From assembly GCA_016209105.1 (NCBI GenBank), contig JACQWR010000004.1, positions 124,001 through 188,000 of the forward strand: DNA of 64,000 bases, given 5' to 3'. Positions 1 to 10,631 of the stretch are shown piece by piece. Position numbers and translations under genes: made by a program. The notes beneath the pieces are model-generated. The model worked only from the letters and a program-made list of their open reading frames with translations, had not been told where the DNA came from and did not search any database. Source of the DNA: Deltaproteobacteria bacterium. GTDB lineage: Bacteria > Desulfobacterota > Syntrophia > Syntrophales > JACQWR01. Position 1 is the first letter of the stretch, and each line of letters begins with the position of its first letter.

Positions 1-73
1 TAAAGGGGGTTTGTGACGTTCCTTTGCGCTATAGGGAACAGAATGGGGTGCATTAAAATTAGGGGAGGTTGCT

Positions 74-1567
74 ATGAATAAAGAGAATAATAACAGAAAA
101 ACCTTCATTATGTTTTTGTTGGCTTTTCTGATTGCTTTTTTCATTGTATCTTTTGTGGAGGTACTGCGTTCTTCGTTTGCCCCACTGGGAACCGGGCCGG
201 ACGTACAGATGGCGTCGGCGGTTTCACCCGGGGATTCCTCCACGCGGGCGCCCGGGTCATTTGCGGATCTTGCGGAGAGGCTCAAGCCTGCGGTCGTGAA
301 CATCAGTACCACAAAGACGGTCAAAACGGGCGGTAGACAATTTCGTACGCCGTTTGGCGATGGCGCGCCTTTCGATCGCTTCTTCGGAGGCGATGATTTC
401 TTCGAACGGTTTTTCGGTGATATGCCCCAGCGGGAATTCAAGCAAAGAAGCCTGGGGTCCGGTTTTATCATCAGTCCCGACGGCTATATCTTTACCAATA
501 ACCATGTGGTGGAGCAGGCGGATAAGATCGTGGTGAAACTCTCCGACGGGAAGGAATATAGCGCCAAGGTCATTGGGAGGGATGCAAAAACGGATATTGC
601 ACTCATAAAAATAAAGCCGAGCGGCAACCTACCGGTGGCGGAAATCGGCGATTCAGATAAGTTGCGAGTGGGAGACTGGGTGATGGCGATTGGGAATCCC
701 TTCGGTCTGGAACAAACCGTTACCGCCGGTATAGTGAGTGCCAAGGGGCGCGTGATCGGCGCCGGGCCCTATGATAATTTTATCCAGACGGATGCATCCA
801 TCAATCCGGGCAACAGTGGCGGACCTCTTTTCAATATGGAGGGCAAGGTAATCGGAATCAATACCGCGATTGTCGCCCAGGGACAGGGTATCGGGTTTGC
901 CATACCCGTCAGCATGGCCAAGGATATACTGCCGGACCTCAAGACCAAGGGGAAGGTCACCCGCGGCTGGCTCGGTGTCTCCATTCAGGACATTTCCGAG
1001 AATATTGCCAGAGGGCTTAAATACAAGGATAAAAACGGCGCGTTGATATCCGAGGTGTTCCCGGGAGATCCGGCGGACAAGGCAGGGATAAAAGCGGGTG
1101 ATATCATTATCGAGGTGAATGGAAAGGCGATACGCAATACCCATGAGTTGCTCATGATCGTTGCTTCCTTCCATGTGGGGGATAAGGTTACTGTCAAGGT
1201 TGTCCGCGAAGGCAAGGAAATGACTTTCCGGGTGGAGGTTGCAGAAAGAAAAGAACAGCCTGATATGGCCTCGGCAAAAGATACCCAGGAGAATTTGGGG
1301 ATGACTGTTCAGGAAATTACACCGGACATCGCCAGGCACCTGGGTATGTCTAAAAAGATCGGGGTGATCGTAGTTGACGTAAAAGAAGGCGGCATTGCCG
1401 ATGAGGCCGGAATCCAACCCCAGGACATTATTCTCCAGGTCAACAAGGTACCAATTGCTTCGATGAAGGATTACTTGCGTGAAATTGCGAAGAAGAACGG
1501 CAAGGACATTATTATGCTCCTCAAACGGGGGAAGGACACCTATTTTGTAGGCCTCCATCATGAGTAG
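74..1567 (+). CDS. DegP/HtrA (Do) family periplasmic serine protease with two PDZ domains
   Basis: N-terminal TM/signal segment; catalytic triad contexts NNHVVE (His), DAKTDIALIKI (Asp), NPGNSGGPLF (Ser); two C-terminal PDZ-like repeats. Confidence 0.95.
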   Translation: MNKENNNRKTFIMFLLAFLIAFFIVSFVEVLRSSFAPLGTGPDVQMASAVSPGDSSTRAPGSFADLAERLKPAVVNISTTKTVKTGGRQFRTPFGDGAPFDRFFGGDDFFERFFGDMPQREFKQRSLGSGFIISPDGYIFTNNHVVEQADKIVVKLSDGKEYSAKVIGRDAKTDIALIKIKPSGNLPVAEIGDSDKLRVGDWVMAIGNPFGLEQTVTAGIVSAKGRVIGAGPYDNFIQTDASINPGNSGGPLFNMEGKVIGINTAIVAQGQGIGFAIPVSMAKDILPDLKTKGKVTRGWLGVSIQDISENIARGLKYKDKNGALISEVFPGDPADKAGIKAGDIIIEVNGKAIRNTHELLMIVASFHVGDKVTVKVVREGKEMTFRVEVAERKEQPDMASAKDTQENLGMTVQEITPDIARHLGMSKKIGVIVVDVKEGGIADEAGIQPQDIILQVNKVPIASMKDYLREIAKKNGKDIIMLLKRGKDTYFVGLHHE

Positions 1568-1573
1568 AGGGAG

Positions 1574-2290
1574 GTGTGCAAGCACTGTGGTCTAATGCGC
1601 CGACAGCTGTTGCGGATTTATGATTTACTGAGCGATTATTTTGGCGATCTTCACTGGTGGCCGGGCGAAACCCCCTTCGAGGTGATTGTGGGGGCCATTC
1701 TGACGCAGAACACGGCCTGGCGTAATGTGGAAATAGCGATCGCGAACCTTCAGGCGGCAGGAATGCTTTCGCCGGAAGGCATACTGCAGACGGACGATAA
1801 TACCCTGGCAGGTCTAATCAGGCCGTCAGGGTATTATAATATAAAGACACAGAGACTCAAGGCGTTCATCCGTTTTCTGCATGAAGAATTCGGGGGAAAT
1901 CTGGGAAAGATGTTTGCGGAGGATGCCCCCGTCCTTAGAAAAAAATTGCTGCAGATAAAGGGTATCGGTGAGGAAACAGCGGACAGCATTCTTCTCTACG
2001 CGGGAAACATACCGGTATTTGTCGTTGATGCCTATACGCGAAGGATTCTGTGCCGGCACGGCATTATTGATGAGGATGCGACGTATGGGCAAATACAGGC
2101 GCTCTTCCTGAAGCACTTGCCTTCCAGCGTTCCCCTCTATAACCAATACCATGCCCTGCTGGTAAACACCGGGAAAGATTTCTGCCTCAAGGCGCCGCGT
2201 TGTGAGAGATGTCCGCTTCACCAGCTTCTTACCGGGAAGAAGCCCCGGGGAAAACACCTGGAACGCCGCACGGGAAGACAACAACAATAG
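1574..2290 (+). CDS. HhH-GPD base-excision DNA glycosylase, endonuclease III-like (MagIII-like)
   Basis: LTQNTAW, HhH motif IKGIGEETADSILL, VVDAYTRRI catalytic Asp context, Cys-containing C-terminus. Confidence 0.85.
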   Translation: MCKHCGLMRRQLLRIYDLLSDYFGDLHWWPGETPFEVIVGAILTQNTAWRNVEIAIANLQAAGMLSPEGILQTDDNTLAGLIRPSGYYNIKTQRLKAFIRFLHEEFGGNLGKMFAEDAPVLRKKLLQIKGIGEETADSILLYAGNIPVFVVDAYTRRILCRHGIIDEDATYGQIQALFLKHLPSSVPLYNQYHALLVNTGKDFCLKAPRCERCPLHQLLTGKKPRGKHLERRTGRQQQ

Positions 2291-2307
2291 TCAGTCCGCA
2301 TGATCCG

Positions 2308-2335
2308 GGGGAATGTTTCACGTGAAACATTCCCC
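2308..2335. promoter_or_regulatory. parS-like site within a perfect 28-bp palindrome
   Basis: ggggaatgtttcacgtgaaacattcccc; the 16-bp core TGTTTCACGTGAAACA (2314-2329) equals the ParB parS consensus TGTTNCACGTGAAACA; lies between convergent genes. Confidence 0.8.
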
Positions 2336-2347
2336 TGTTAACTTTTT

Positions 2348-3718
<1,371 letters not shown>

Positions 3719-3742
3719 AATCCTATGATATTATGATTCGAG

Positions 3743-5287
3743 TTAAGTGTCAATGCCGCTTCCCGACGGGGCCACCGCAAGCCTGATAATAAAGATGCTC
3801 CCCTGACCGGGCATGGATTTGACCCTGATGCGTCCCCCGTGATTCTTGATAATTCTGTGGCAAATGGCGAGTCCAAGTCCTACCCCTCGCTCTTTTGTCG
3901 TGAAGAACGGCTTGAAGATATTTTTCTTATCCTCTTTCAGTATACCCTTGCCCGTATCCATGATGGAGATGTCAACCGCCTCCCTTTCGCCGCTTTCCGC
4001 CTTGGTCGTTCGGAAGGAGAGGGTTCCCCCTTCGGACATGGCATCAATGGCATTGAAGGCGATGTTGAGCAGGACCTGTATTATCTGTTCCCCGTCGGCA
4101 TTGACGGGGGGCAGATCAGGTTGCAGCTCCTTTTCGATGGTAATCCGTTCCGAGATATTATTGGCTTTGATAATGGACAGGGTCTTTTCGATGATGTTGT
4201 TGATATTTTCCTTTTTCAGATTGATCTGGTACGGTTTCGCGTAGTTCAGGAACTGGAAGACCACATTGTTCATGCGGTCCGCTTCCTCGATAATCACATC
4301 GAGAAGCTTCTGGTTTTCCTGGCGGTCCGCCTCCGATCGCAGATATTGGGCTGCCCCTTTGATAGAGCCCAGGGGGTTTCGGATCTCATGGGCTAAGACG
4401 GGAGCCATTTCCTCCAGAAGCAGGGACTTCTCCCTTTCCAGTTTTGCATCGAAGGCATAGAGCGAGGTAAAGACGTTTCTGCTGTCCGGGTAGATAGCGC
4501 TGAATATTTTTTCTAGGATTATTTTGAAAGGCGTGATGGAGATCACTATTATGAAGGATACCATGAGCACATGGGTAAAGGGCATGTTATGCCCCGTTCC
4601 GAACAGTCCGGTTACCAGATAGAAGATAATAGTTGCCAGAAGCGTGATGATGAAAATGACGAGCGCTCTGGCCATGAGCTCATGGAGCTCCGTGAGATGG
4701 GGATAGGCAATAATGAGCAGCACAAAATAGAGCAGGGCGGCGATCACGATATCGAACAGGAGAGGAATTCCGTAGCCGAAATAGTTCCACAAATCAAACG
4801 CACAGAGGAGCGCCGCCAGCGGACAAGCGATGCCCAGATAGGAGAGCCTCTTTTTTTTCACGCCAGCGGCTTTTTTCTTGATGTAGTTCAGCAGGGAAAG
4901 ATAACAGACAACAAGCGTGCCACCCGTATAGAGGAAGAGGACAGTGGGGAAATAGGTCTGCTGAAAAAATGGGGTGAAAAATATGCAGGCAAGGAAAACA
5001 CTGAATAATGCCAAGTTGATAGCGTCTCTTTTCGACAATAAGCTCCGTGGCCGGAGGAAGTCGTAGCTGAATCTCACGATAAGGGGAGGTATGGCAAGCA
5101 AGCCTGCATAGTTTACCATTTTCCAGAATTCAGCGCTGAATATTCCCTGGAAGAAACTTGCCCCTTTTTGGACAAAAATGGCCAGACACAGGGCGGCAAA
5201 GGACAGTTGGACAGGGTCATTCTTTTTTTTGATAAAGAGAGAAACGGCAATGATCAGGCTGACCGTTGCCAGCGTAAAGGTTTCCAT
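3743..5287 (-). CDS. Membrane sensor histidine kinase (NtrB-like)
   Basis: Multiple TM helices, HEIRNPLGSIKGAAQYL H-box, N/G boxes (DTGKGI, GVGLGLAICHRII); adjacent to NtrC-type regulator. Confidence 0.92.
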   Translation of the reverse strand: METFTLATVSLIIAVSLFIKKKNDPVQLSFAALCLAIFVQKGASFFQGIFSAEFWKMVNYAGLLAIPPLIVRFSYDFLRPRSLLSKRDAINLALFSVFLACIFFTPFFQQTYFPTVLFLYTGGTLVVCYLSLLNYIKKKAAGVKKKRLSYLGIACPLAALLCAFDLWNYFGYGIPLLFDIVIAALLYFVLLIIAYPHLTELHELMARALVIFIITLLATIIFYLVTGLFGTGHNMPFTHVLMVSFIIVISITPFKIILEKIFSAIYPDSRNVFTSLYAFDAKLEREKSLLLEEMAPVLAHEIRNPLGSIKGAAQYLRSEADRQENQKLLDVIIEEADRMNNVVFQFLNYAKPYQINLKKENINNIIEKTLSIIKANNISERITIEKELQPDLPPVNADGEQIIQVLLNIAFNAIDAMSEGGTLSFRTTKAESGEREAVDISIMDTGKGILKEDKKNIFKPFFTTKERGVGLGLAICHRIIKNHGGRIRVKSMPGQGSIFIIRLAVAPSGSGIDT

Positions 5288-5665
5288 GGGATTGGATATC
5301 TCCGTTTTAAGAGCGCATTTCGTGCTGCGCTGCGATGATATCCGTAAAAAACAGGTAAGTCAAGGAAGAGACACCCGTTCCTGACAAAGAGCGACCGCAC
5401 TGATCGGGAAAAAACTCTGTGGACAAACAGGATCTTGATGCGTAAGATATTTCACACTGCAAATCCAGTTACGCACTTTTTCCCGGGGAAAATACTGCAA
5501 CAGCAGGATATCCGTTGTAATACTCCTTGCAGTTTTTCCATAATTATAATACGTTACTTAATTATAATCCCTACATCCGCATTTTTGGTATAAATCGTGC
5601 CTGTCATAACTAATTGCCCATGATTCGGTAATGATGCCGGAGATGCAGGCAGGAGGTAGTCTCTC

Positions 5666-6622
5666 ATGAATACAAATAATATTGCGGTGGTTTTTCCTGG
5701 CCAAGGTTCCCAGCGGAGCGGGATGGGCAAGGACTTTTATGATTCGCTCAAGGTCAGCCGCGAAACGTACGAAGAAGCCTCGACCACCCTCGGATGGGAC
5801 GTGGCCGGCATGTGTTTCGGGGAGGACGAGAGGCTCAACCTCACCGCATATACGCAACCGTGCATCCTGACCACGGAAATCGCCATGCTGCGCGGATTGC
5901 AGGCCTTGTACGGCTTTTTTCCGAGTTTTTTTGGCGGTCACAGTCTCGGCGAATTTACGGCACTGGTTGCAGCCGGTGTCTTGCCGCTTGCGGAAACCCT
6001 GCGCATCGTGGAAAAACGCGGACAGTTGATGCAGGAGGCGGTTCCTGTGGGTGTCGGGGGAATGGCGGCCGTCATTTCCGACAACATCGATATGGAGGTG
6101 GTCCGCGAAACGATTGCCGGGCTGCCCTTGGACGTGGCAAATGCAAATTCCGCGAATCAGGTGGTGATCAGCGGCAAGCTGGATGCCATACCCAGTGCGG
6201 AAACGCGCCTCCGGGAAAAATTGGCAGCGAATAATAATTTTCGTTTTGTACCGCTCAAGGTCAGTGCGCCCTTCCACAGCCATTTTATGAAACCCATCGA
6301 AGCGCCCTTCACAGCAACCTTGCTCTCCATCGGTAAGGGGCTGACGCCGGAAAACGCCGCAACAGTAACGTCAAACTTTACCGGGGGATACCATGCCCCT
6401 GATGCCGGGGAGATAATAAAAAATCTGGTCTCCCAGCTCAGCAATACCGTCAAGTGGAAAGAGAACATGAGCAATCTCGCGTCACGGGCAGACAGTATTT
6501 ACGAAATAGGTCCGGGCCGACCCCTCAGAGATTTTTTCAAAACTATCGGAGTAACCTGCGTGTCGGTGACGACCCTGTCCGCGGCACAGCGGACGTTTCA
6601 ACCAGAAACCAGCCAATCATAA
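5666..6622 (+). CDS. ACP S-malonyltransferase (FabD-like)
   Basis: FPGQGSQRSGMG and GHSLGEFTALVAAG active-site motifs. Confidence 0.93.
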   Translation: MNTNNIAVVFPGQGSQRSGMGKDFYDSLKVSRETYEEASTTLGWDVAGMCFGEDERLNLTAYTQPCILTTEIAMLRGLQALYGFFPSFFGGHSLGEFTALVAAGVLPLAETLRIVEKRGQLMQEAVPVGVGGMAAVISDNIDMEVVRETIAGLPLDVANANSANQVVISGKLDAIPSAETRLREKLAANNNFRFVPLKVSAPFHSHFMKPIEAPFTATLLSIGKGLTPENAATVTSNFTGGYHAPDAGEIIKNLVSQLSNTVKWKENMSNLASRADSIYEIGPGRPLRDFFKTIGVTCVSVTTLSAAQRTFQPETSQS

Positions 6623-6649
6623 ACAGAATTGATTTTAGGAGAGTGATCA

Positions 6650-7849
6650 ATGGATTTCAGCCTCACGGAAAATCAGGGCATGTACGTTGATACAGTCAGA
6701 AAGTTTGTTAAAAACGAGATATTGCCCCAGGTTCTGCATCTGGATAAGGGACACGGATTTCCCTGGACAATCATTAGCAAGGCCTGGGAGCTGGGAATAC
6801 TGAACCTGTGCATACCGGAATCCGTCAAAGGGTATGAGGTGGATGTGATCTCTGCCGCCTTGATTATTGAGGAGATGTCGTACGGTGACACGGGTATCTC
6901 CACGTCCGCCATGTGCAATGACCTGGCAAATACCGTTATTGCCCAGCACGGCACGGACGAGCAGAAGGAGATGTTCCTGAAGCCGTTTGTAGATTCACCG
7001 CTGCTCGCGTCATTCTGTCTTACGGAGCCCGGCGCCGGTTCAGACAACTCGTCCATGACGACGTTTATCCAGAAGGGGGACGATGGGAGATATGTTTTAA
7101 ACGGAGCGAAGAGTTTCATTACCAATGCCTCCTTCGCTTCCCAGTTTACCGTGTTCTGCAAGGTGGGCAAACCCACCAGCCAGCTTTTGGCCTGTGTCAT
7201 CGTTCCTGCCCCGCCCGTGTTGCCCGAAGGCTCCAATTCGTGCGTACCGCCGCCCAAGGAAATCACGCTTCCCGGCGGGGGGAGAATCCTGATCGGCAAG
7301 CCCGAAGACAAGCTCGGCCAGCATTTATCCAATACCGCCAGCGTGACCTTCGAAGACGTGGTGATCGGGGGCCATCAGATAATTGGTGACAGAAGACTCG
7401 GTTTCCGGTATATCGTGGACGCCCTTGATTTTGCCCGTCCCATGGTGGCCGCCATCGGCGTGGGACTTGCCAGGAGGGCTTTGGATGTTACCCTGGCCTA
7501 CACGAAGGAGCGCAAGCAGTTCGGTCAGCGGCTTTGCGATCTGCCTGTGGTGCGTGATACGCTGGTGGCGATGTGGAAAAAAGTTGAGCTGTCGGAGATG
7601 GCATTGATGAAGGCGGCGGTCAAAGTTCAGGAAAAGGCCCCGGACCAGGGGATCTATGCCTCTCTTGCCAAGAACGTAGCCGCAGAGGCGGCCCTTTTCT
7701 GTGCCAACGAGGGACTGCATCTGCACGGCGGCTACGGGTTCATGTCGGAATACGAGATATCAAAACTGGTGCGAGACGCCCATATCATTGATATCTATGA
7801 AGGCGTTCGGGAAGTTCAGAATATGATTATAGGACGGGAATTAGTTTAA
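6650..7849 (+). CDS. Acyl-CoA dehydrogenase family protein
   Basis: FCLTEPGAGSDNSS, ERKQFGQRLCDLP, DIYEGVREVQNMIIGREL (catalytic Glu context). Confidence 0.93.
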   Translation: MDFSLTENQGMYVDTVRKFVKNEILPQVLHLDKGHGFPWTIISKAWELGILNLCIPESVKGYEVDVISAALIIEEMSYGDTGISTSAMCNDLANTVIAQHGTDEQKEMFLKPFVDSPLLASFCLTEPGAGSDNSSMTTFIQKGDDGRYVLNGAKSFITNASFASQFTVFCKVGKPTSQLLACVIVPAPPVLPEGSNSCVPPPKEITLPGGGRILIGKPEDKLGQHLSNTASVTFEDVVIGGHQIIGDRRLGFRYIVDALDFARPMVAAIGVGLARRALDVTLAYTKERKQFGQRLCDLPVVRDTLVAMWKKVELSEMALMKAAVKVQEKAPDQGIYASLAKNVAAEAALFCANEGLHLHGGYGFMSEYEISKLVRDAHIIDIYEGVREVQNMIIGRELV

Positions 7850-7851
7850 TT

Positions 7852-8844
7852 ATGCTTTATCTGCATGGACTGGGGCACTTTTACCCTGAAAATGTCATTA
7901 CCAACCGATTTTTGGAAGACCTCGATATCGGGACCAACGAGCAGTGGATTCTCGAACGGGTTGGTATCCGCACCCGCCGCACGGTCCTGCCGCTGGATTA
8001 CATAAAGACCACAAAAAACCTGGATCAGCGGATGGCCTTTGAGGCGGCCCTGTACAACAATGCCCAGACGGGCGCCGCTGCCGCCAGGATGGCCATTGCC
8101 CGGGCAGGGATAAAACCCAAAGACATCGGGCTTGTGGTTTCCGGCGGATGCACGCCCGATAATCTCACGCCCGCGGAAGCGGCGACCATTGCAGCGGAGC
8201 TGGGCATTGACGCCCCCTGCTTCGATTTGAATTCCGCCTGTACGAGCTTCGGCATGCAAATTAATTTTCTTTCCCGGTTTAGGTTGGAGGAGTTGCCGCC
8301 TTTTACCCTGGTAGTTAACCCCGAAAATCTTACACGCAGCGTCAACTACTCCGATCGGAGCATTGCCGTGCTATTCGGAGACGGGAGTTCCGCGGCCGTT
8401 ATTTCCGCAACCGTGCCTTCACCGGTATCGTTTGCAGATTTTTACTGTGATTCAAAGCCGTCGGCCTGGGAAAAGGTGAGCATTCCCCGGATGGGCTATT
8501 TCCAGCAGGACGGAAGCGCGGTGCAGCGTTTTGCCATTCATAAAACGACAGATTCCCTCCGGATGCTGAAAACGTCCCTGAATGCGGATGGTAACAATCT
8601 TAAATTTGTCGGACATCAGGCAAACAGCGGCATGCTTGCCACCGTGTGTGAACGATGCGGGATCGCCGAGCATAATCACTGGCATAACGTGGAAACCTTC
8701 GGCAATACGGGGTGTTCCGGAGCCCCCGCCGTGATCAGTCAGCATTGGGATGAACTGAGTCCGGGGGACAATATCGCCGTCATTCTGGTTGGGGCCGGAC
8801 TTACCTGGACCCACATGCTGTTGACAGTTGAGGAGAAGTCATGA
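7852..8844 (+). CDS. 3-oxoacyl-ACP synthase III (FabH-like)
   Basis: LNSACTSF (Cys), GHQANSGML (His), ETFGNTGCSGAP (Asn) triad contexts. Confidence 0.9.
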   Translation: MLYLHGLGHFYPENVITNRFLEDLDIGTNEQWILERVGIRTRRTVLPLDYIKTTKNLDQRMAFEAALYNNAQTGAAAARMAIARAGIKPKDIGLVVSGGCTPDNLTPAEAATIAAELGIDAPCFDLNSACTSFGMQINFLSRFRLEELPPFTLVVNPENLTRSVNYSDRSIAVLFGDGSSAAVISATVPSPVSFADFYCDSKPSAWEKVSIPRMGYFQQDGSAVQRFAIHKTTDSLRMLKTSLNADGNNLKFVGHQANSGMLATVCERCGIAEHNHWHNVETFGNTGCSGAPAVISQHWDELSPGDNIAVILVGAGLTWTHMLLTVEEKS

Positions 8845-9437
8845 AATATTCAGAATTCAAGGCCTGCGATCATTTCGGCCTGGAAGACCTGATTGCTTTT
8901 TCCTATGGGAATCTCGTAGATGACCGGCCGGAACATTTCGAAGCCCGCCTGCCTGCTCCGCCTTTCCTGATGGTGGACCGCATCCTGTCCATCAAGGGCG
9001 AGGGGAGGCAGGGATCCATTATTGCCGAACAGGACGTGCGGTTCGATGCCTGGTATTTCCAGTGCCATATGCCCGGAGACCCGGTCCATCCAGGGTGCCT
9101 CTGCGTTGATGCCGTGTGGCAACTGCTGGGCTTTTATTGCACCTGGCGGGGCGCGCTGGGAGCCGGCAGGGCCTTGGGCTGCGGCGAGGTTTTCTTTAAC
9201 GGTCAGGTTCGCCCGTTCAATAACTGCGTGCGGTACGAGGTGGACGTGAAACGCTTCGCGCAGCTCAAGCAGTCGGGCGCGAGTTTGGTCATCGGGGATG
9301 CGCGGGTATTTGTGGACGATGAGTTGATCATAGAGGTCAAGCAGGCCCGCACCGGCGTTTTTCGCGGGATCGTCTATTCCGATTATCCGAGGAGATCGAT
9401 CCGTTCGCGCGGGGGCATCATGAGGGAGGAGTCATGA
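8841..9437 (+). CDS. 3-hydroxyacyl-ACP dehydratase, FabA-like hotdog fold
   Basis: FQCHMPGDPVHPGCLCVDAVWQLLGFY matches the FabA active-site region; ALGCGEVFFNGQV. Confidence 0.88.
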   Translation: MKYSEFKACDHFGLEDLIAFSYGNLVDDRPEHFEARLPAPPFLMVDRILSIKGEGRQGSIIAEQDVRFDAWYFQCHMPGDPVHPGCLCVDAVWQLLGFYCTWRGALGAGRALGCGEVFFNGQVRPFNNCVRYEVDVKRFAQLKQSGASLVIGDARVFVDDELIIEVKQARTGVFRGIVYSDYPRRSIRSRGGIMREES

Positions 9438-10162
9438 CGGGAAAACCGGTGGCCATTGTTACCGGCGGCGGGAAGGGAATCGGCGCCGCATGCTGCCGCG
9501 CTCTTGCGGGCGAAGGCTTTCGGGTGGGGATACACTACCGCGGCAGCGAGGAAGCAGCACAACGGCTCCTTGCCGACATCGGGGACGGATTTCTGTTGAA
9601 GGCCGACCTGGCGGACATCGGACAGGTGGAAGCCATGGTTTCCGGCTTAAAGGAGACGGCGGGCGACGTACAGGTTTTGGTAAACAACGCCGGGATGACC
9701 GTAAACAGCGACATCATCTCCATGAAGATGGAACAGTTTGATGAACAGCGGGCGCTGATGCGGGGTACCTGGTACCTTACCAAGAGAATCGTGCGCCTGT
9801 TTATGCTGCGCAAGAACAACGGACGCATCATTAATATCTCCAGCGTCGTGGGACACATGGGGAATCCCGGCCAAATCCCCTATACGATGGAAAAAGCGGC
9901 CCTCGATGCCTTTACAAAGTCTTTGGCCAGGGAGCTGAAGGGGAGAAACATCCTGGTAAACTCCGTCGCACCGGGCTTCATTGATACGGATATGACGGAA
10001 CACCTGCCTGAAGAAGTGCAGCAGCAGATTCTTGCCAATATTCCTCTGGGGCGCGTAGGGACTCCTGATGAAGTTGCCGAGGTAGTCGCTTTTCTGGCCA
10101 CGCGGGGTACGTATATAAACGGCACTGTCATCCATGTAAACGGAGGCCTCTATGGCGGCTGA
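9434..10162 (+). CDS. 3-oxoacyl-ACP reductase (FabG-like SDR)
   Basis: VTGGGKGIGAACCR, LVNNAGMT, Y-x3-K context (YTMEKAAL), PGFIDTDMTE. Confidence 0.93.
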   Translation: MTGKPVAIVTGGGKGIGAACCRALAGEGFRVGIHYRGSEEAAQRLLADIGDGFLLKADLADIGQVEAMVSGLKETAGDVQVLVNNAGMTVNSDIISMKMEQFDEQRALMRGTWYLTKRIVRLFMLRKNNGRIINISSVVGHMGNPGQIPYTMEKAALDAFTKSLARELKGRNILVNSVAPGFIDTDMTEHLPEEVQQQILANIPLGRVGTPDEVAEVVAFLATRGTYINGTVIHVNGGLYGG

Positions 10163-10631
10163 TCGAGAGACGAGGGAAATAATTCTTCGCAGTGTTCCCC
10201 AGCAAAAGCCCTTTCGTTTCATTGATGAGATACTCGAGCTGGATGACAACCATATCATGGGCGCCTACCGTTTTCGCGAAGATGAATATTTTTATCAAGG
10301 ACATTTTCCCGATATGCCCATTACGCCCGGCGTCATTCTCGTAGAAACCATGGCGCAGACCGGCGTGGTTGCGCTCGGCCTTTATCTTACCATGAAGCAG
10401 AATGGCACTATTACGGAAGGTGCTCCAAAACTTACCACCCTGTTTACCTTTGCGGACGGGGTGGAGTTCAGTGGTATCGTTATTCCCGGTGAGCGCGTCA
10501 TCATCCGTGGAGAGAAAATATATTTTCGAAAAGGAAGTCTAAAAACAAAGGTCAGTATGGAACGGGAAAGCGGCGAAATGGTCTGCTTCGGGTTACTGGC
10601 CGGTACGGGGGTTACGTTACATGACAAGTAG
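10152..10631 (+). CDS. 3-hydroxyacyl-ACP dehydratase, FabZ-like hotdog protein
   Basis: QKPFRFIDEI, YFYQGHFPDMPITPGVILVETMAQTG. Confidence 0.85.
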   Translation: MAADRETREIILRSVPQQKPFRFIDEILELDDNHIMGAYRFREDEYFYQGHFPDMPITPGVILVETMAQTGVVALGLYLTMKQNGTITEGAPKLTTLFTFADGVEFSGIVIPGERVIIRGEKIYFRKGSLKTKVSMERESGEMVCFGLLAGTGVTLHDK

